Positions 61,072 through 64,000 of a stretch of DNA of 64,000 nucleotides are shown here, one piece after another. This DNA comes from CAMCXE01 sp046347475 (GTDB taxonomy: Bacteria; Pseudomonadota; Gammaproteobacteria; Pseudomonadales; Cellvibrionaceae). The first letter of the stretch is position 1; every line of letters starts with the position of its first letter. Made by a program: the position numbers and the translations under genes. Where the stretch lies: positions 433,148 through 497,147 of the forward strand of contig JAXMGD010000004.1 of NCBI GenBank assembly GCA_046347475.1. The letters run 5' to 3'. The notes beneath the pieces were generated by a model that searched no databases, was not told where the DNA came from, and worked only from the letters and a program-made list of their open reading frames with translations.

Positions 61072-62073
61072 TTAAATTAATTTAGCCTGTATAAGCTCTT
61101 GTTTGATATAGGCGTAGAGAATAGGCGCCATCACCACCCCCGGCAAACCAAATACCGACTCCATAGCAATGGCAGCAATTAATAGCTCCCAGGCGTTAGA
61201 TTTAATTTCTGTGCCGATAATTTTAGCGTTGAGAAAATACTCCAACTTATGCAATACCACCAAAAACAACAGCGAGCCTAAAGAGGCCATAAGACCAAAC
61301 GGCAGAGTAATGATCACCAACATGGTGTTGGACATTAAATTACCAATAATTGGCATCATGCCTAGCACAAAGGTTAAAAACACCAGGGTTTTCGCCAGGG
61401 GCAAATTGATACCCACGAGCGGCAAAAACAACATTATGTAGGCGCCCGTGGCGATGGCATTAATGGTAGAAATTTTTACCTGAGCAAAAACAATTTTTTT
61501 AAAGGAATCCGTCAAACAACCGATGCGCTGTACCATAGCCAAACCCAAAATACCCAAGCCCTTTGGGGCGGAATAAAGGGAAATCATAGCCCCCACTATC
61601 ATGCCAATAATCACCCGCACAATGGTATGGCCCGCATCAGCGCCTAAAATTTTTGCATAGCCTGCATGCTCACGCAGCCAATCGGTGAGTACAGCGCGCA
61701 ACTCGTGGGCGCTGTCAGGAATATTGGCGCAAATCCATTCCGGGCACTGATGGCGAGACGCATCGATAATATCAGCCAACTTTTGCAGTAGCGCCTGCAT
61801 ACTGCCTTTATCACTTTTAAAAAAAGCAATCCCGCTCCAAATAAGCAGTACAAGGCCTGTGACTATAATAGTGCCGAGAATACTGACAATAATAATGCGC
61901 GAGGTATTGTCACCAAAGCGCATATAAAGGCGCGGTGAAAATATGGTTACCAGTGAATAAACCAACATGCCAGATAATAATGCCGCCAATAATCCATGGG
62001 TCAAAACCAACCACAGGCCTAGCGCCATGAGCAAATAGGAGGTAATTTGGCAGGCGTAGTCTCTATTTATCAT
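61072..62073 (-). CDS. AI-2E family transporter (PerM/YdiK-like permease)
   Basis: 333 residues from ATG 62073 (upstream TTG at 62121 is weaker). Eight predicted membrane helices with the soluble loop between helices 3 and 4 holding LADIIDASRHQCPEW. Conserved blocks: IIGMIVGAMISLYSAPKG, ATGAYIMLFLPLVGINLPLA, GMMPIIGNLMSNTMLVI and GLPGVVMAPILYAYIKQEL, matching the AI-2E_transport family, which includes putative autoinducer-2 exporters and Na+/H+ related permeases. Substrate cannot be told from the sequence. Confidence 0.88.
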   Translation of the reverse strand: MINRDYACQITSYLLMALGLWLVLTHGLLAALLSGMLVYSLVTIFSPRLYMRFGDNTSRIIIVSILGTIIVTGLVLLIWSGIAFFKSDKGSMQALLQKLADIIDASRHQCPEWICANIPDSAHELRAVLTDWLREHAGYAKILGADAGHTIVRVIIGMIVGAMISLYSAPKGLGILGLAMVQRIGCLTDSFKKIVFAQVKISTINAIATGAYIMLFLPLVGINLPLAKTLVFLTFVLGMMPIIGNLMSNTMLVIITLPFGLMASLGSLLFLVVLHKLEYFLNAKIIGTEIKSNAWELLIAAIAMESVFGLPGVVMAPILYAYIKQELIQAKLI

Positions 62074-62172
62074 TATAAAATCCGAGCTTCTGGTTACAAT
62101 TTCGTCTACAAAAGTCAACAAACCATGGTGAGCAAATAGATGCTCAGGTGACTCACCGGCTGTGGCGGCACC

Positions 62173-63732
62173 CTACCCAACACAATTTAATAACAACCCC
62201 ATCTGTTTACTCAGATGAACGGCCTGAGCAACCTGGCTCTCGAGGCCATTAATACCAGTGATCTGCCAATTATTGAGGCTGATAGGGGCACTAATGGCAA
62301 GTGTCAGCGCCAGACTTATATCGCCGTTACAATTAACAGTTCCGCCCTGCAAGCCTGCAGGAGTAATCAAGAGCTGATTATTAGTAATGGGTAATGGCTG
62401 AGCGAATAAGGCATACCATAAATGCTCTAATGAATTGAGGCTGGCAGCATCGACACGCGCCATTGGCCAACAACTTTTACCGGCAGCGGCCAAACCAAGA
62501 ATTAACAGCGGCGCTAACACAGCACCCAATTGCGCAGCCTGCGCCTCAGAAATAACAAGCCCAGTATAGTGCCCCGCCTCAACACAAATATCCCCCCAAA
62601 CCCCCTGCTGATTATCCTGGCTATTTATTAAGTTAATGGTTACACCCGCAGCGCGCAGCAGGTCTATTAATAATTGGTGCTGAGCGGTTAGCGCCAGGCC
62701 GCGAATATAAGTCGGTTTGCGGCTTAACACCGCCAGGGCCAACACCTGTGCGGCGAAGGGGCAATTGCCGGGTAAAAATAGTTCGCCGCGCGGTTTAATG
62801 CCCGGCGCAATAATCCAGCGGCTGGCATTAGGGCTGGGCAGGCCTGCGGCTTGATTGGAGAGAATGTCACTAAAATGATCGCGGGCGGCTTTGGCGCGGC
62901 TGAAAATACCGTGTAATTGCGCACCGTTACTACTTTCTACCGCCTTGCGTAATTGGGCGAGATTATCACTAAATAAATCAATGGCAGAAAGAATCGAAAC
63001 TCGATTGGCGAGCATAATATCTCGCCACATGGTGGCATCACTGGAGGCTATACGGGTGAAATCCCGCAGGCCGCCGGCAGCGTAGCGGAAGATATTTTCG
63101 TTTTTATTATCGTGGGCAAGCGCATCCACTAATGAAAACGCCAGAGCGTGGGGCAAATGACTAGTGGCGGCGAGAATATCGTCGTGCTCTTGCACACTCA
63201 GTTGCAAGACTTCTGCGCCCAAGTGTTGCCAGAGTGCTGTCACCTTATTTAAATGGGTTGCGCCTGTGTGAGATGTGGGTGTCAGAATAACGCGCTGGCG
63301 CTGGTATAAATCCGGGTTGGCAGCAGTGACGCCGCTTTTTTCCGAACCAGCAATGGGGTGGCCTAAGACTAATTGTTCAGGCATAGCGCCGTAAATGCGC
63401 TCAGCATCCCTAAGCACGCTGCCTTTTACGCTCGCGCCATCGGTAATGGTTACGCTTGGCGCGAGCCATTGTTTTAATTGTGCTAATACTTGGCCAATGG
63501 CTAGCGTGGGTGTGGCGATAAAAACCATATCATCCTGATTTAAATCCTGCGCGAGCGTTTGCCAATCAACAAATGCTTCATCTACAACATTTAAATCGCA
63601 GGCGGCGCGGCAGGTGGATTCATCCAGCGCTATGCCAATAACCGATGAATATAATTGCCGTTGTTTAGCGCCCTTAGCCACCGAGCCGCCAATTAGGCCA
63701 AGGCCGATAACGACTAAACGCCCCGCCACCAT
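62173..63732 (-). CDS. tyrA: Prephenate dehydrogenase with half-length EPSP-synthase-like C-terminus
   Basis: 519 residues. Residues ~1-295 are TyrA: NAD motif GLGLIGGS (10-17), GHPIAGSEKSG, TSHLPHALAFSLV (catalytic His) and GLRDFTRIASSDATMWRDI. TyrA converts prephenate to 4-hydroxyphenylpyruvate for tyrosine. Residues ~305-515 resemble only the second half of EPSP synthase (AroA): an APGIKPRGELFLPG linker, then ALAVLSRKPTYIRGL and RAAGVTINL. The N-terminal PG(D/S)KS and the NAGT and RPM active-site motifs are missing. Pseudomonads carry TyrA-AroA fusions of ~750 residues, so this is a shortened fusion. Starts directly after the pheA stop. Confidence 0.85.
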   Translation of the reverse strand: MVAGRLVVIGLGLIGGSVAKGAKQRQLYSSVIGIALDESTCRAACDLNVVDEAFVDWQTLAQDLNQDDMVFIATPTLAIGQVLAQLKQWLAPSVTITDGASVKGSVLRDAERIYGAMPEQLVLGHPIAGSEKSGVTAANPDLYQRQRVILTPTSHTGATHLNKVTALWQHLGAEVLQLSVQEHDDILAATSHLPHALAFSLVDALAHDNKNENIFRYAAGGLRDFTRIASSDATMWRDIMLANRVSILSAIDLFSDNLAQLRKAVESSNGAQLHGIFSRAKAARDHFSDILSNQAAGLPSPNASRWIIAPGIKPRGELFLPGNCPFAAQVLALAVLSRKPTYIRGLALTAQHQLLIDLLRAAGVTINLINSQDNQQGVWGDICVEAGHYTGLVISEAQAAQLGAVLAPLLILGLAAAGKSCWPMARVDAASLNSLEHLWYALFAQPLPITNNQLLITPAGLQGGTVNCNGDISLALTLAISAPISLNNWQITGINGLESQVAQAVHLSKQMGLLLNCVG

Positions 63733-64000
63733 TTATAAAACGCCGTTGGGGTAAGAGCCGAGTATTTTTACATCCAACGCCCGTTTGCTCACTTCGGCTA
63801 GGGCTGCAGCTACATTTGGGTCATCCCTATGGCCGGTAAAATCAATAAAAAACACATAATTCCACGGGCCAGTGCGCGACGGGCGCGACTCCACACGGGT
63901 TAAATCCAAACCGTGTTGCTGGAATGGTTCCAATAAACCATGCAGTGCGCCCGGCTCATTGCGCATAGAAACCATAATGGAAGATTTATCATCACCGCTG
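63733..64000 (-). CDS. pheA: Chorismate mutase/prephenate dehydratase, C-terminal ACT domain (partial)
   Basis: The right edge cuts this gene; 89 codons are seen. They encode the ACT regulatory domain: DKSSIMVSMRNEPGALHG, then FQQHGLDLTRVESRPSR (the conserved ESRP) and NYVFFIDFTGHRDD, as in P-proteins that bind Phe for feedback control. Upstream it should join the dehydratase and mutase domains. The TAA abuts the ATG of tyrA, so Phe and Tyr branches share an operon. Confidence 0.93.
   Translation of the reverse strand, partial: SGDDKSSIMVSMRNEPGALHGLLEPFQQHGLDLTRVESRPSRTGPWNYVFFIDFTGHRDDPNVAAALAEVSKRALDVKILGSYPNGVL

Noticed and set aside
1..64000. CRISPR array or tRNA genes
   Set aside because: No regularly spaced direct repeats with unique spacers and no tRNA cloverleaf was seen apart from the tmRNA.

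Overview
The window comes from a gammaproteobacterium that looks like the Cellvibrionaceae. The evidence is a GH16 glucanase lipoprotein with a long poly-serine linker, the smpB-ssrA and ratA-rnfH neighbourhoods, an etfD / etfBA divergon, and a pheA-tyrA pair whose TyrA carries an EPSP-synthase-like tail. The genus is an inference from these traits, not a measurement.

Layout. (1) 1-16194: late half of a siphovirus-type prophage on the + strand. It runs head decoration (partial), lambda-E-type capsid, head-tail joining, tail terminator, tail tube, tail-assembly chaperones with a likely programmed -1 frameshift, tape measure, a poorly recognisable distal-tail module (7.3-14.8 kb), a terminator, and a lysis cassette (DUF6127-like, 3TM holin, GH24 endolysin) joined by overlapping stop/start codons. 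Integrase, repressor, terminase and portal lie outside the window or are absent. (2) 16.2-21.4 kb: AT-richer minus-strand accessory genes for secreted or lipid-anchored proteins of unknown role. (3) 21.4-34.1 kb: a contact-dependent inhibition type locus in the order cdiB, cdiA, cdiI on the minus strand. The 3577-residue CdiA ends in a TNT (NAD+ glycohydrolase) domain and is followed by a 71-residue zinc-ribbon-like candidate immunity protein. (4) 34.3-37.8 kb: an alpha/beta hydrolase lipoprotein, three paralogous genes of an unrecognised family, and a divergent XRE regulator. (5) 38.0-48.7 kb: core genes, namely tmRNA, smpB, ratA, rnfH, ppc (broken by two single-base frameshifts), etfD, etfB, etfA and a degenerate membrane hybrid kinase. 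(6) 49.0-64.0 kb: Ser/Thr kinase with phosphothreonine-like N-terminal repeats, SDR, Sel1-caspase lipoprotein, MgtE, GH16 glucanase, GGDEF-EAL protein, PEP-CTERM protein, a small secreted protein, AI-2E-family permease, tyrA fusion and the 3' end of pheA.

How genes work together. The prophage block makes a particle and lyses the cell. CdiB exports CdiA, whose tip toxin would deplete NAD+ in a neighbour, while CdiI protects self. SsrA and SmpB rescue stalled ribosomes. EtfBA passes electrons from acyl-CoA dehydrogenases to EtfD and quinone. PheA and TyrA are the two branches from prephenate to Phe and Tyr.

The strongest leads for a second look are the TNT-type CDI pair, the three-paralog/XRE cluster, the nested inverted repeats at 56986-57181 and 50787-50946, the T7 slippery site in the tail chaperone gene, the twice-frameshifted ppc, the half-length EPSP-synthase domain on TyrA, and the distal tail module. 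No CRISPR array, tRNA, rRNA or intact transposase was seen.
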